Shown here piece by piece: positions 9,946 to 18,570 of a stretch of 64,000 nucleotides of DNA; within the stretch, counting starts at the first letter, position 1, and each line of letters begins with the position of its first letter. Below the pieces are notes generated by a model. It ran no database searches. It had not been told where the DNA came from and saw nothing but the letters and a program-made list of their open reading frames with translations. Position numbers and translations under genes: made by a program. Origin of the DNA: Gammaproteobacteria bacterium (GTDB lineage: Bacteria; Pseudomonadota; Gammaproteobacteria; JACKNK01); NCBI GenBank assembly GCA_024234895.1, contig JACKNJ010000005.1:186001-250000 (forward strand), in the 5' to 3' direction.

Positions 9946-12756
9946 TCAGTCGAAATGGGTTACGGGCGGCGCGGTGTCGTGTCGGGCCACGCGCGCGGCG
10001 TCGGGTACGGCCAACGGATAAATGGCGATGGCCTCGGCGGTGCGGTTGGCGATCGGGTTCCTGGCGCGCGCCAGGGTGACGACGCGCTCGATGGCCTGGT
10101 CATCGGGCTTGTAGCGCGCGTGCAGCGTCCGATGCGCGGCCGCTTTGTTTTCGTCGCCGCGCTGCGCGTAGATCTGGGCGAGGTTGTAGTGGGCGCTCAG
10201 GTCTTCCGGGTCGATCTCGAGGGCGGCCAGCAGCTGGGTCTCCGCCCGGTCGAGCAGGGCATCCCGCCGGGCCGCGCGGGCATCGCCACGTTCGCGGCGG
10301 GCGAGATCGAACAGGGTGAGACCGAGCAGGTTGCGGACCCGCGTGTCGACGCCGAAGTCGAAGCCGCGCTCGCGCGCGTCGTTGAAGCGGGTGTCGGCGA
10401 TCGCCTCCAGGGTCTCGGCCGCACGCTCGAGATTGCCGAGCTGGCGGTCGATCTGGGCGGTGAACCACGCGCGGGTCCAGGCCGGCGCGGGGTTGTCGCC
10501 CAGGCCGGAACGGGCGAGGTCGTCGCTGGCGCGGTCGAGATCTCCCTCGAGGAAATGCACGCGGGCGAGATTCAGCGCGCCGTCGCCTTGGCCGAGCGCC
10601 TCGACCTGGCGGAAGGCCGCCGCCGCCTGGCGCAGTTCGCCCTTGCTGGTGCCGCCCCCACGGGCATTGCGCAGCAGGCCGATGCCGTAGTCGTTCCAGC
10701 GCTGCCAGAGGGGGATGTCGCGGGTCTGGGCCGGCGCCGCGCTGCCGGCGACCGGCAGAGTGACCGAATCGCGGGCCAGCGTGACGATCGGCAGGTCGTT
10801 GGGCGCGGCGGGATCGTCGACGACGTGGCGGAAGAAGCTGGTCGTGAACTTGCGGTAGTGGAGCGCGACCTCGATGGTGACCGGCGCGTCCGCATCCGCT
10901 GGCACGTCGAGCTGGTAATGGACGACGGACGCGGCCCCCGGCGGGATCTGGTGGTCGTACAGCGCGACCACGATGTCCTGGGCGTTGCGGCGGTCGATCC
11001 GGTCGCCGTTCCTGTCGAGCAACCAGGCGTTCAGGAAATAGGCTTCCGGGTCGACTTCCCGGCGTTCGTCGAGGCTGCCGCTGCGGGCGATCACCCGATC
11101 ACCCATGCGCACGGTGACCTCCAGCCAGAGTTCGTTGGAATCGGCCGTGCCCTGGGTCAGATGGTGGCCGAGCTTGAGTGTGCGGACGACCGCGTCGATC
11201 AGGTAGCGCCTGCCGGGTTCGAGCACGGGCAGGGTCGGGCGGAGCGGCGCCAGCAGTTCGCCGTCGACAAGCCCGTCACGATGCAGGGCGAACAGGTCGA
11301 CGCGGACGGCGTTTTCGAGGAACGCGCGACGCTCCGCCAGGCCCGATTCCGGGTCGCCGAGCAGCGCGGCAATCCCGGTATTGGCGGCGGCGAAGCTATG
11401 CGAGTGCACGGCGCGCGTGCCGGTATTGGCGAAATCGCGGGCGGCCGGATCGTCGGATTCACGCAGCGGCATGTGGCAGGCGGCGCAGTTCCCGATGGCC
11501 TTCGGCGGGTAGTAGAAGCTGTCGATGCGGTGTCCGGATACGCCGCTGAACAGGAAGCTGTCGTAATGGTTCTGCCCGCGCAGCCATTTGTAGTGGTTGA
11601 GGGCCTCGGGCAGGTGCACCTTGTGGCAGGCGGAACAGAATTCCGCGGTCTTGTGGACCGGCTTGAGCAGGGTCTGCTTGTGGAACGCCGGTTTGGCCTT
11701 GATCAGTTGGTGATTGACGGCCTTGAGCAGGGCGTTGTCGCTGTGCGCGAACGGATAGCGGGGCGGGTCGACGATGGTGTAGTCGCCGTTGCCGCGCGGG
11801 CTGTCGACCGAGGTGATCGCATGGCAGCCGAGGCAGGTGATGCCGGCTTGCGCGGCGACGGAATCGCCGTCGAACTCCGGGTGGTCGAAGGCGCCGGAAA
11901 ACAGCGGTGCCAGATCGTGACAGGCCGCGCAGAGGCGGGTGGCTTCCACCGAACCGTCGCGTTGCAGCACGACCTTGCGGGTGTCCTCGATGCTGAATCG
12001 ATAGGCCGGATTGTTGAACGAACTGAGGCGGTGGACGCTGAGTTTGGCGTGTTCGGCGATGTCGGCGTGGCATTGCGCGCAGTCGTCGTCGCCCAGCAGA
12101 TGGGCCGCCGGAATCGTGGCCGCGCCGTCGATCTTCGCCAGGCCCGGCTCGAAGCGGATCAGGTTTGAGTCGCCCCGGCTGTGCAGCGCCAGTTGCGCGC
12201 CACCCGAGACGACAGTCAGGGCGATGGCGACGGCGGTCCATTGCAGGCCCTTGCGCCATTGCAGGCCGGGGCCGGCAAGACGGTGCAGCACGAACAGCCA
12301 GGCCAGCACGAACGGCGCGATGATGTGCGCCCAGTACGCCACGCTGCGGATCGTGGGGTCGTTGACTTCGAGGAAATCGAAGCGGGTCAGCACCAGCCCG
12401 GTCAGGATCACCACCCAGCCGCTGATGAACAGGCCGAGGCCGGCGCGGATCGCGTCCTTGTTGCGGCGGGTCAGTGCGCGGCGCAGGTGCGGAATGCCGA
12501 AGGCCAGGAACGGCACGATCAACACCAGGCCCAGGACCAGATGGGCCAGGAACATGAACAGGTAGAAGCCGTCCTGCAGCGATTCGCCACGCTGCCATTC
12601 CAGCCAGGTGATCGCGCCCAGATAGACCGCATTGACCGACACCAGCGCGAACAGCAGCAGCAGTGCCACCAGCCAGGGGCGCATCGCGCGGGTGACAGCC
12701 GCCATCGAACGGGCGGTGGGGTTGCGCGGGAATAGGGGTCGGGACGGTTCGGACAT
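9946..12756 (-). CDS. Membrane-anchored pentahaem cytochrome c with C-terminal TPRs
   Basis: 936 residues in three parts. Residues about 25-200 hold five predicted membrane helices, with histidines in helix 2 (FLAHLVLG) and helix 4 (YWAHIIAP, VLHRLAG) that could ligate b-type haem. Five CxxCH c-haem motifs follow (CAQCH near 226, CAACH near 275, CLGCH near 308, CSACH near 374, CAACH near 425), so that part is periplasmic. After a beta-rich region, TPR helices occupy about 680-900. The layout suggests electron transfer between the quinone pool and periplasmic partners, with the TPRs docking a complex. It is first gene of a four-gene minus-strand operon. The substrate is unknown. Confidence 0.85.
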   Translation of the reverse strand: MSEPSRPLFPRNPTARSMAAVTRAMRPWLVALLLLFALVSVNAVYLGAITWLEWQRGESLQDGFYLFMFLAHLVLGLVLIVPFLAFGIPHLRRALTRRNKDAIRAGLGLFISGWVVILTGLVLTRFDFLEVNDPTIRSVAYWAHIIAPFVLAWLFVLHRLAGPGLQWRKGLQWTAVAIALTVVSGGAQLALHSRGDSNLIRFEPGLAKIDGAATIPAAHLLGDDDCAQCHADIAEHAKLSVHRLSSFNNPAYRFSIEDTRKVVLQRDGSVEATRLCAACHDLAPLFSGAFDHPEFDGDSVAAQAGITCLGCHAITSVDSPRGNGDYTIVDPPRYPFAHSDNALLKAVNHQLIKAKPAFHKQTLLKPVHKTAEFCSACHKVHLPEALNHYKWLRGQNHYDSFLFSGVSGHRIDSFYYPPKAIGNCAACHMPLRESDDPAARDFANTGTRAVHSHSFAAANTGIAALLGDPESGLAERRAFLENAVRVDLFALHRDGLVDGELLAPLRPTLPVLEPGRRYLIDAVVRTLKLGHHLTQGTADSNELWLEVTVRMGDRVIARSGSLDERREVDPEAYFLNAWLLDRNGDRIDRRNAQDIVVALYDHQIPPGAASVVHYQLDVPADADAPVTIEVALHYRKFTTSFFRHVVDDPAAPNDLPIVTLARDSVTLPVAGSAAPAQTRDIPLWQRWNDYGIGLLRNARGGGTSKGELRQAAAAFRQVEALGQGDGALNLARVHFLEGDLDRASDDLARSGLGDNPAPAWTRAWFTAQIDRQLGNLERAAETLEAIADTRFNDARERGFDFGVDTRVRNLLGLTLFDLARRERGDARAARRDALLDRAETQLLAALEIDPEDLSAHYNLAQIYAQRGDENKAAAHRTLHARYKPDDQAIERVVTLARARNPIANRTAEAIAIYPLAVPDAARVARHDTAPPVTHFD

Positions 12757-12920
12757 AAGTCGGAGCGGAACGGGGCAACCGGTTCCTGTCGGAATGCCGC
12801 AGGATATTAGCCCGCACCACTGTCACCAATCATTGATATTGATCGGTGTTGCGTCGTGCGACGCGGTCAGCGTCATAAGCTGATTTTGGTGAAGCCATAG
12901 GGCATAAGCACAGATTATTT

Positions 12921-12929
12921 TGGTATAAT
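12921..12929 (+). promoter_or_regulatory. Extended -10 promoter of the LysR gene
   Basis: TGGTATAAT matches the extended -10 form TGnTATAAT exactly and lies 68 bases before the LysR ATG. No good -35 is visible at the usual spacing, consistent with an extended -10 promoter. It lies in the 240-base divergent region between the cytochrome operon and the regulator. Confidence 0.6.
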
Positions 12930-12996
12930 CGGCGGCTTATCGCCGCGCGTCATCCTGGCGCGTTGGCTTGCAATCATCAGTATTCGGAACTTTGCC

Positions 12997-13917
12997 ATGG
13001 CGGATCGACGCTTACAGGTCTTCCACACGGTCGCGCGCTTGTTGAGCTTTACCAAAGCGGCGGAAACCCTGCATATGACCCAGCCGGCAGTCACCTTCCA
13101 GGTGCGCCAGCTGGAGGAATACTTCGACACGCGCCTGTTTGATCGCACGCACAACCGCATCAGCCTGACCGATGCCGGGCAGGTCGTGTATCAGTATTCG
13201 GACCGTATCTTCGACCTCTATAACCAGATGGAGAACGCGGTCAAGGAGATGACCGGCGCGATCAGCGGTGCGCTGGTGATCGGCGCGAGCACGACCATTG
13301 CCGAATACATGCTGCCGGCGCTGCTGGGCGACTTCAAAAGCCGCTATCCGGAAGTGACCATCCACCTGCGCGTGTCCAACAGCGACGGCATCGTGCACAT
13401 GGTCGAGAACAACGACATCGATCTCGGTGTCGTCGAATCGCCGGTCGCCAACAAGAATCTGGTGGTCGAGACCTGCCGGGTCGATGAACTTGTCGTCATC
13501 GTTCCGCCCCGCCATCCGCTGGCCTCGCGCGAACGCGTGCCGGCGAACGAGATCGCGGAGTATCCGTTCATCTGCCGCGAGGAGGGCTCCGGCACCCGCG
13601 AGGTCGTGACGGAATATTTCAAGAACAACGACATCTCCATGAACAACGTGCAGGTATGCATGGAACTAGGCAGCCCGGAGGCGATCAAGGGCGCGGTCGA
13701 GGCCAGCATGGGCATCTCCATCGTGTCGCGCGCGACCATCGCCAAGGAGCTGGAACTCGGGCGCCTGGTGGCGCTGCCGGTCGATCCGCCGCTCGCGCGC
13801 CCGTTCTCCTTCGTGCATCAGAAGCAGAAATTCCGTCAGCGTGCGATGGACGAGTTGCTCGACTTCGCGCGCGCCTATTGCGACAAGAACACCGGCGCCG
13901 TCGCGCAGCCCGGCTGA
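12997..13917 (+). CDS. LysR-family transcriptional regulator
   Basis: 306 residues: an N-terminal winged helix (residues 1-65, with SFTKAAETLHMTQPAVTFQV as the recognition region), a linker helix, and a periplasmic-binding-protein-like effector domain (about 90-295). LysR regulators usually control a neighbouring or divergent gene with a small-molecule co-inducer. Here the divergent neighbour is the pentahaem cytochrome operon, whose first codon is 240 bases away, making it the most likely target. The effector cannot be read from the sequence. Confidence 0.93.
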   Translation: MADRRLQVFHTVARLLSFTKAAETLHMTQPAVTFQVRQLEEYFDTRLFDRTHNRISLTDAGQVVYQYSDRIFDLYNQMENAVKEMTGAISGALVIGASTTIAEYMLPALLGDFKSRYPEVTIHLRVSNSDGIVHMVENNDIDLGVVESPVANKNLVVETCRVDELVVIVPPRHPLASRERVPANEIAEYPFICREEGSGTREVVTEYFKNNDISMNNVQVCMELGSPEAIKGAVEASMGISIVSRATIAKELELGRLVALPVDPPLARPFSFVHQKQKFRQRAMDELLDFARAYCDKNTGAVAQPG

Positions 13918-13935
13918 GCAGGACCGGCGCGATTC

Positions 13936-14340
13936 GTGTTTTCACCGCCTGGCCATCTTCCGCAGGGTGATGCGGCAAGCCGTCGCTTGCTGGCAATCTA
14001 CAAGGCCCTGAGCAAGGACGATCGCAAGAGCCTGCTCGACTTCGCCGAATTCCTGATGAGTCGGGAAGTGGTCGAGGAGGCTGATAAAGTCGTTCCGCAA
14101 CCGAATCACGAGCCACGCCCCGACAAGGAGAGCGTGGTGCAGGCCATCAAGCGCCTGGGCCGCGTGTATCACATGATCGACCGCGCGACCTTGTTGAACG
14201 AGACTTCCACACTGATGACCCAGCATGTGATGCAGGGGCGCGCGGCGATCCAGGTCATCGATGACCTGGAATCGCTGTTCGCGAACCGTTATCGGACGCT
14301 GCTGGGCCAGACATCCACCGACAAGGATGGAAAAGACTGA
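13936..14340 (+). CDS. Conserved-looking small helical protein of unknown function
   Basis: 134 residues from a GTG start; no in-frame ATG occurs until the middle of the protein. Predicted to be largely alpha-helical, charged and without signal peptide or membrane segment, so cytoplasmic. A recognisable stretch is RLLAIYKALSKDDRKSLLDF, followed by a second helical unit around HMIDRATLLNETSTLM. I assign no family. It follows the LysR gene by 18 bases and ends one base before the ATG of the AI-2E/PerM permease, so the three are probably co-transcribed. Confidence 0.7.
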   Translation: MFSPPGHLPQGDAASRRLLAIYKALSKDDRKSLLDFAEFLMSREVVEEADKVVPQPNHEPRPDKESVVQAIKRLGRVYHMIDRATLLNETSTLMTQHVMQGRAAIQVIDDLESLFANRYRTLLGQTSTDKDGKD

Positions 14341-14341
14341 C

Positions 14342-15403
14342 ATGACGCTGCTGCGCGACTGGTTCCAGCGCTATTTCTCGGACCCGCAGGTGGTGATCCT
14401 GTCGGTGTTGCTGGTGTTCGGCTTCGGCTTCGTGCTGCTGCTCGGCGACATGCTGATCCCGGTCATCGCCAGTCTGGTCATCGCCTATCTGCTCGATGGA
14501 CCGGTGTGCTGGCTGCGGCGTCGCTTCATGCCCCGTCCGCTGGCGGTCTGGGTGGTGTTCATCGGCTTCCTGACCGTCGTCGCGATCATCCTCATCGGCC
14601 TGATGCCCGTGCTTTCGCGGCAGGTACAGGGGCTCATCGAGGTGCTTCCGATCATCGTCGGCAAGGGTCAGGAACTGCTGATGCGACTGCCGGAGTCCTA
14701 TCCGGCGGTGTTCACGGAGGCGCAGGTCCTGGAGATGATCAACACCCTGAGGGTGGAGATCACGCTGGCCGGGCAGGAGTTTCTGTCCACCTCGCTGACT
14801 TCGGTGGTCAGCCTGTTCACGCTGATCGTCTACCTCGTCCTGCTGCCGCTGCTGATCTTCTTCTTCCTCAAGGACAAGGACTCGATCATTGCCTGGTTCG
14901 CGGAGTTCCTGCCGGAGAACCGGCGCCTCGCGCAGGACGTGTGGCGCGAGGTGGATGTGCAGATCGCGAATTACGTTCGCGGGAAAGTTTGGGAAATAAT
15001 TATCGTTGGAGCAGTAACTTACGTCGCATTCGTGATAATGGGCGTGAACTTTGCGATGCTGCTTGCCGCGCTCGTCGGCATATCGGTGGTGGTGCCTTAT
15101 GTCGGCGCCACGGCGGTCACCGTGCCGGTCGCGGTGGCCGGGTTCTTCCAGTACGGCTGGACGCCCGAGTTCGCCTGGGTCATGGCCGTGTACGGCATCA
15201 TCCAGGCGCTGGATGGCAACGTGCTGGTGCCGTTACTGTTTTCCGAAGTGGTCAATCTGCACCCGATCGCCATCATCGTCGCGATCCTGTTCTTCGGCGG
15301 CATCTGGGGGTTCTGGGGCGTGTTCTTCGCCATCCCGCTGGCGACCCTCGTGCAGGCTGTGCTGCGGGCCTGGCCGCGCCGGCATGGTGCCGCCGCTGCC
15401 TGA
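14342..15403 (+). CDS. AI-2E/PerM family membrane permease
   Basis: 353 residues with about eight membrane helices in the family pattern: two N-terminal hairpins, a soluble domain between about residues 90 and 145, then paired helices to the C-terminus. The conserved region PYVGATAVTVPVAVAGF and the final FFGGIWGFWGVFFAIPLATL are typical. Members export or exchange small molecules or act as Na+/H+ antiporters; the substrate here is unknown. An AT-rich patch (about 14985-15055) breaks the otherwise GC-rich codon use. The start is the ATG at 14342, inside a longer open frame. Confidence 0.9.
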   Translation: MTLLRDWFQRYFSDPQVVILSVLLVFGFGFVLLLGDMLIPVIASLVIAYLLDGPVCWLRRRFMPRPLAVWVVFIGFLTVVAIILIGLMPVLSRQVQGLIEVLPIIVGKGQELLMRLPESYPAVFTEAQVLEMINTLRVEITLAGQEFLSTSLTSVVSLFTLIVYLVLLPLLIFFFLKDKDSIIAWFAEFLPENRRLAQDVWREVDVQIANYVRGKVWEIIIVGAVTYVAFVIMGVNFAMLLAALVGISVVVPYVGATAVTVPVAVAGFFQYGWTPEFAWVMAVYGIIQALDGNVLVPLLFSEVVNLHPIAIIVAILFFGGIWGFWGVFFAIPLATLVQAVLRAWPRRHGAAAA

Positions 15404-15412
15404 CAGGGCGAA

Positions 15413-16129
15413 TCAGCCGCTATCGGCTGGCAGGGTTACCAACGGCGCGAAGACCCAGACCAGTTCGCCGCTCCCGATCACCCCGACGCGCAGCCAGTCG
15501 CCATTACGCGTCAACACGAGCAGCCGCGCCCCTTTTTCCAGCGTGCTGACGACGTCATGGTTGGTGCCGGGCCCGCTCCGCACGTTGGCCCGATCTGCCG
15601 AGACCTTGGCCGCGTTGCCCAACACCTTCCAGTCCTTGCCCTTGAGCAATCCGGCGATCGCCTTTTCGGCGTCCTCGACACCGCGCCCGGCCATGTCGAG
15701 CAGGATCACCTGGGCGTCGTCCACGCCCGCGCGGGCCGCCTTGATCAGCCACTGAGCGGCCTTGCCCCGGTCCTGTTTCACACCGTCGCCGTACATGTAG
15801 GCCATCGCGACCGCGAACTGGGCGTCGGCATGACCGTGCTCGGCGGCGCGTTTCCACCAATCCAGTGCCTGTTTCTCGTCCATCGCCAGGCCATAACCGT
15901 TCGCGTACATCCAGCCGATGCTGTACTGCGCCTCCGGGTAGCCCTGCTGCGCGAGCGGCTTCCACAGGCAATAGGCGTCCGCGAAATTGCCCGCCGCCAT
16001 GTAATCGACCCCCCGCTTGTACAGGTCGGCGCTCTGTGGCGCGGCGGCGGAGCCGGCGAGCGCGGTCAGGAACCCCAGCGCGAGGCCCGCAATCGGCAAA
16101 TAGACGGAACGGAGTTCGGGGAGATGCAT
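15413..16129 (-). CDS. Sel1-repeat protein with C-terminal bacterial SH3 domain
   Basis: 238 residues: a signal peptide (about residues 1-29), three to four Sel1-like helical repeats at about 35-150 (ADAYCLWKPLAQQGYPEAQY, QALDWWKRAAEHGHADAQFA), and an SH3b-like domain at about 170-235 with the usual ANVRSGPGTNHDVVSTLEKG. The protein is exported to the periplasm. Sel1 repeats bind other proteins, and SH3b domains often bind peptidoglycan or peptides. It is convergent with the permease gene (9-base gap). No specific partner is evident. Confidence 0.88.
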   Translation of the reverse strand: MHLPELRSVYLPIAGLALGFLTALAGSAAAPQSADLYKRGVDYMAAGNFADAYCLWKPLAQQGYPEAQYSIGWMYANGYGLAMDEKQALDWWKRAAEHGHADAQFAVAMAYMYGDGVKQDRGKAAQWLIKAARAGVDDAQVILLDMAGRGVEDAEKAIAGLLKGKDWKVLGNAAKVSADRANVRSGPGTNHDVVSTLEKGARLLVLTRNGDWLRVGVIGSGELVWVFAPLVTLPADSG

Positions 16130-16247
16130 CGTTTCGCGGCGTGGTTGTTATGGCTATGCGGACGCGACAAGGGCTTGAATCATAACCGCGATTGTGCGGG
16201 CGGCGGGTGCCTGTCCGATCTGACTGTTCATGTCGGATTCGACATCG

Positions 16248-16613
16248 TCAATGCCGGAAACCGAAGGAGCGATCGACGGGATTGGCCGGCATCGGCAATC
16301 CGGCGATGCACGAGCCCTGGCTGACCGGACCGCCCGGGAAAAGCTGGTAGAGGCGGCGGCTGCCGCCGGTGGTCGCGAACTTCTCCGCGAGCATGCGCGA
16401 GACCTCGCGGGCACTCACCTCATCGCCGTAGTCGCGATAGCAGTCACGCAGGAAGCGCACGACGGCCCAGTGTGCGTCGGTCATCGTCAGCCCCATGCCT
16501 GCGGCGATTTCGACCGCAAGATCTTCCGACCACGCGTCGAGGCCGAGCAGGTTGCCTTGCGGGTCGTTGGCGAGGGTGTCCGCGTGGGTAACGAACTTGA
16601 GGATGTCGGACAT
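16248..16613 (-). CDS. DsrC/TusE-family sulfur-relay-like protein with altered C-terminus
   Basis: 121 residues, cytoplasmic, with the family core (LDAWSEDLAVEIAAGMGL, WAVVRFLRDCYRDYG, LFPGGPVSQGSCIAGLP). DsrC carries sulfur on a C-terminal arm with two cysteines: a penultimate CysA (TGCV-like ending) and CysB about ten residues earlier. Here the arm ends PVDRSFGFRH, so CysA is missing. The only arm cysteine (GSCIAGLP) is one position after the expected CysB. A strong ribosome site (GGAGGTGA) precedes the ATG, so the gene is expressed. It may be a regulatory or divergent paralogue rather than a true sulfur carrier. Confidence 0.88.
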   Translation of the reverse strand: MSDILKFVTHADTLANDPQGNLLGLDAWSEDLAVEIAAGMGLTMTDAHWAVVRFLRDCYRDYGDEVSAREVSRMLAEKFATTGGSRRLYQLFPGGPVSQGSCIAGLPMPANPVDRSFGFRH

Positions 16614-16844
16614 GGCGTCACCTCCGTTGAGTGCGCGCCTCGGGGAGCGAGGCGGCGACTTCCACGAGTATAGAAGTGCCTCCCCGGTCCGGTGTGGCGG
16701 GCCGCGAATCCGTCAGTTCGGCGGAATGTGACCCGACGTTACAAAACCGCCAACTCGTTCACGGTACGTCACGCTGGCGGAATCCAGACTTCCTACCCAA
16801 GGAAAGCCACTTTTCAGCCCTTTTGATCCTAGCGGGAGAACGAC

Positions 16845-17312
16845 ATGACTACCGGCAGCATGAACATCGGCATGATCACCGCCGGCGCCCTCTACCTGGG
16901 CCCGCTGCGTCGCGAACTCATCAGAAACGGCAACCGCTGCCAGAGTTTCGCCTTTGCCTCGACTTTCCTGGCCGGCGCGCAGCGGATCGGTTACGACCTG
17001 GTCGTCGTCAACTGGACCGTGCTCGCGCAGGACGGGGAGGACATCATCAAGCGTCTGCGTCGCCTGCATGGTGATGTCGAAGTGCTGGTGGTGCAGGTGC
17101 CGACGCGTGCCGAGGTCGAAGAATCCGACCCGCTGGTGCATTGGTATCGCGGGCCGGTCACCACGCAGGGCATGTTGGACGCAGTGGCTCGTTGCGCGGC
17201 GGCCAGCCCGGTCGAATCCACTCCGGTCGTCCGCGCTCCCGCCGTCCGCAGCCTCGGCAACCATCTGCGCCTGATCGCGCCGGTCATGCCGCGCGGTGCG
17301 CATGCGCACTGA
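16845..17312 (+). CDS. Degenerate response-regulator-receiver-like protein
   Basis: 155 residues. The N-terminal 110 read as a receiver fold: strand MNIGMITAG, helix, strand, then YDLVVVNWTVLAQDG, where a receiver would carry its phospho-accepting Asp. That position is Asn, and the acidic pair at the end of strand 1 is missing, so it cannot be phosphorylated in the usual way. The C-terminal 40 residues are extended and basic. It shares pattern with the N-terminal domain of the next gene (MRIGI..DLAILGW), suggesting a paralogous pair. The ribosome site is GGGAGA. The family call is from pattern only. Confidence 0.55.
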   Translation: MTTGSMNIGMITAGALYLGPLRRELIRNGNRCQSFAFASTFLAGAQRIGYDLVVVNWTVLAQDGEDIIKRLRRLHGDVEVLVVQVPTRAEVEESDPLVHWYRGPVTTQGMLDAVARCAAASPVESTPVVRAPAVRSLGNHLRLIAPVMPRGAHAH

Positions 17313-17465
17313 GCCAGGCCACGGTCGTCACGGACATCACTGGAATGACGCGACTGCATACAAGAGCAAAAACGCCATGAACCGGATCACAGCCTGTCCG
17401 CGTTCGTCATGACGAGACCGTCAGCAACCCAATCGAGCTTCCATCTGAGCCAGGAGTAACAGGCC

Positions 17466-18230
17466 ATGCGTATCGGAATCTTCAGTGAACACCGCGAATT
17501 CATCGATCGACTGACGCTGGTGCTTGGCTCGGCCGGGCACGACTGCGCCCATTTCGAAAAGCGTGACAGCTTCGTCCGCGATGCCCTCGGCCATGGCATC
17601 GACCTCGCCATCCTCGGCTGGGATGTCCACGGCGAATCCGGTCTGGACGTGTTGCGTGAGCTGCGTCGCTGGTTCGACGAAGACCTGCCGGTCATGGTCG
17701 TGGGCGCGCCTGATGATGAGGCCTCCGCGCTGTCGCTGCTGCGCGCGGGCGTCGACGATTATCAGATCGGCACCCCGCACATCCGCGTGATGGCGGCGCG
17801 CATCGAGAGTTTTCTGCAGCGGCGTCGACTGCAACGTCGACAGTCCGAGAGCCGTCGTTTCGGGCGGTTCCAGGTGCTGCCCGATGGCGCGACCGTGATG
17901 CGCGACGACGAGCCGATCGAACTGACCAAGAAGGAATACGAACTCGCCCGTTTCCTGTTCGAGAACGCCAATCGGGTGCTGTCCCGCCGCCTGCTGCTGG
18001 CGCGTGTCTGGGGCCTGCATTCCGATCTCTACACCCGCACCGTCGATGCCCACATGAGCCGTCTGCGCAAGAAGCTCGATCTGACCCCGGCCAACGGTTG
18101 GCGCCTGTCGTCGATCTATGGGCGGGGCTATCAGCTCGAACGCGTCACCCAGGCGCCGAAACTCTCGTCCGCACCGACCGTCACGAGACAAGGCGACGAC
18201 AGCATCGGCTTCCGTATCGCTGCGTCCTGA
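17466..18230 (+). CDS. OmpR-family transcription factor with atypical receiver
   Basis: 254 residues. The receiver-like domain (1-118) lacks a phospho-Asp: the site reads DLAILGWDVHGESGL, with Gly where Asp normally sits and an Asp two residues later. The C-terminal winged helix (about 130-230) is intact, with LTKKEYELARFLFENANRVL and TRTVDAHMSRLRKKL. It probably binds DNA and is controlled without phosphorylation, perhaps by dimer contacts with the preceding receiver-like protein. No histidine kinase is adjacent. It lies 340 bases upstream of the secretin gene and is the best candidate regulator of the filament cluster. Confidence 0.85.
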   Translation: MRIGIFSEHREFIDRLTLVLGSAGHDCAHFEKRDSFVRDALGHGIDLAILGWDVHGESGLDVLRELRRWFDEDLPVMVVGAPDDEASALSLLRAGVDDYQIGTPHIRVMAARIESFLQRRRLQRRQSESRRFGRFQVLPDGATVMRDDEPIELTKKEYELARFLFENANRVLSRRLLLARVWGLHSDLYTRTVDAHMSRLRKKLDLTPANGWRLSSIYGRGYQLERVTQAPKLSSAPTVTRQGDDSIGFRIAAS

Positions 18231-18570
18231 GCGGGCGCCGGGTCGGTGTTGGGCCCGCATCTTGACTTGGCCGACCACATTCGCGGCGGGCGCGTCCGCC
18301 GTGCCCCGGGCAGGGGGTGTGCGCCGGTTGCCGACCGTGCTCCCGCTGCGTTTGCACATGACCCTGGATGCGCCTTGTGCTCCCCTGAAACGCGGGTTAA
18401 TTTGCGCCGCTATGTCGCCGTGGCGGGGTGTCCGGCGCGGAACAACAGCTATAACTAACCGAGACGTCGAACTCGGCACCGGGACGGTGCCAATCAATAA
18501 CAATGCGGCGATCGGATCACGCGGGCGGTCAGGTCGCGGCAAAGGTGGAGTCGGAGTGGGAAGCGAATTC
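18231..18570. other. Leader region of the filament cluster
   Basis: 340 bases with no convincing gene. A GC-rich inverted repeat (GCGGGC..GCCCGC, 18232-18261) just after the regulator stop could weakly terminate it. TATAAC at 18450-18455 could be a -10, but the -35 at 17 bases is poor. A perfect hairpin GGCACC/GGTGCC lies at about 18475-18491. These may be part of the promoter and 5' leader of the secretin operon. Confidence 0.35.

Noticed and set aside
8344..12168. A 1274-codon plus-strand open frame opposite the cytochrome operon
   Set aside because: It is a GC-rich shadow of three well-supported minus-strand genes: low-complexity composition, no domain motifs, and it crosses their boundaries.
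12833..12846. FNR/ANR-like site TTGATATTGATCGG upstream of the cytochrome operon
   Set aside because: Only the left half-site fits (TTGAT); the right half is ATCGG rather than ATCAA and the position relative to a promoter is unknown.
18340..18400. Possible sigma-54 promoter before the secretin gene
   Set aside because: The GG and GC elements are 11 bases apart rather than 10, and the flanking bases do not match.
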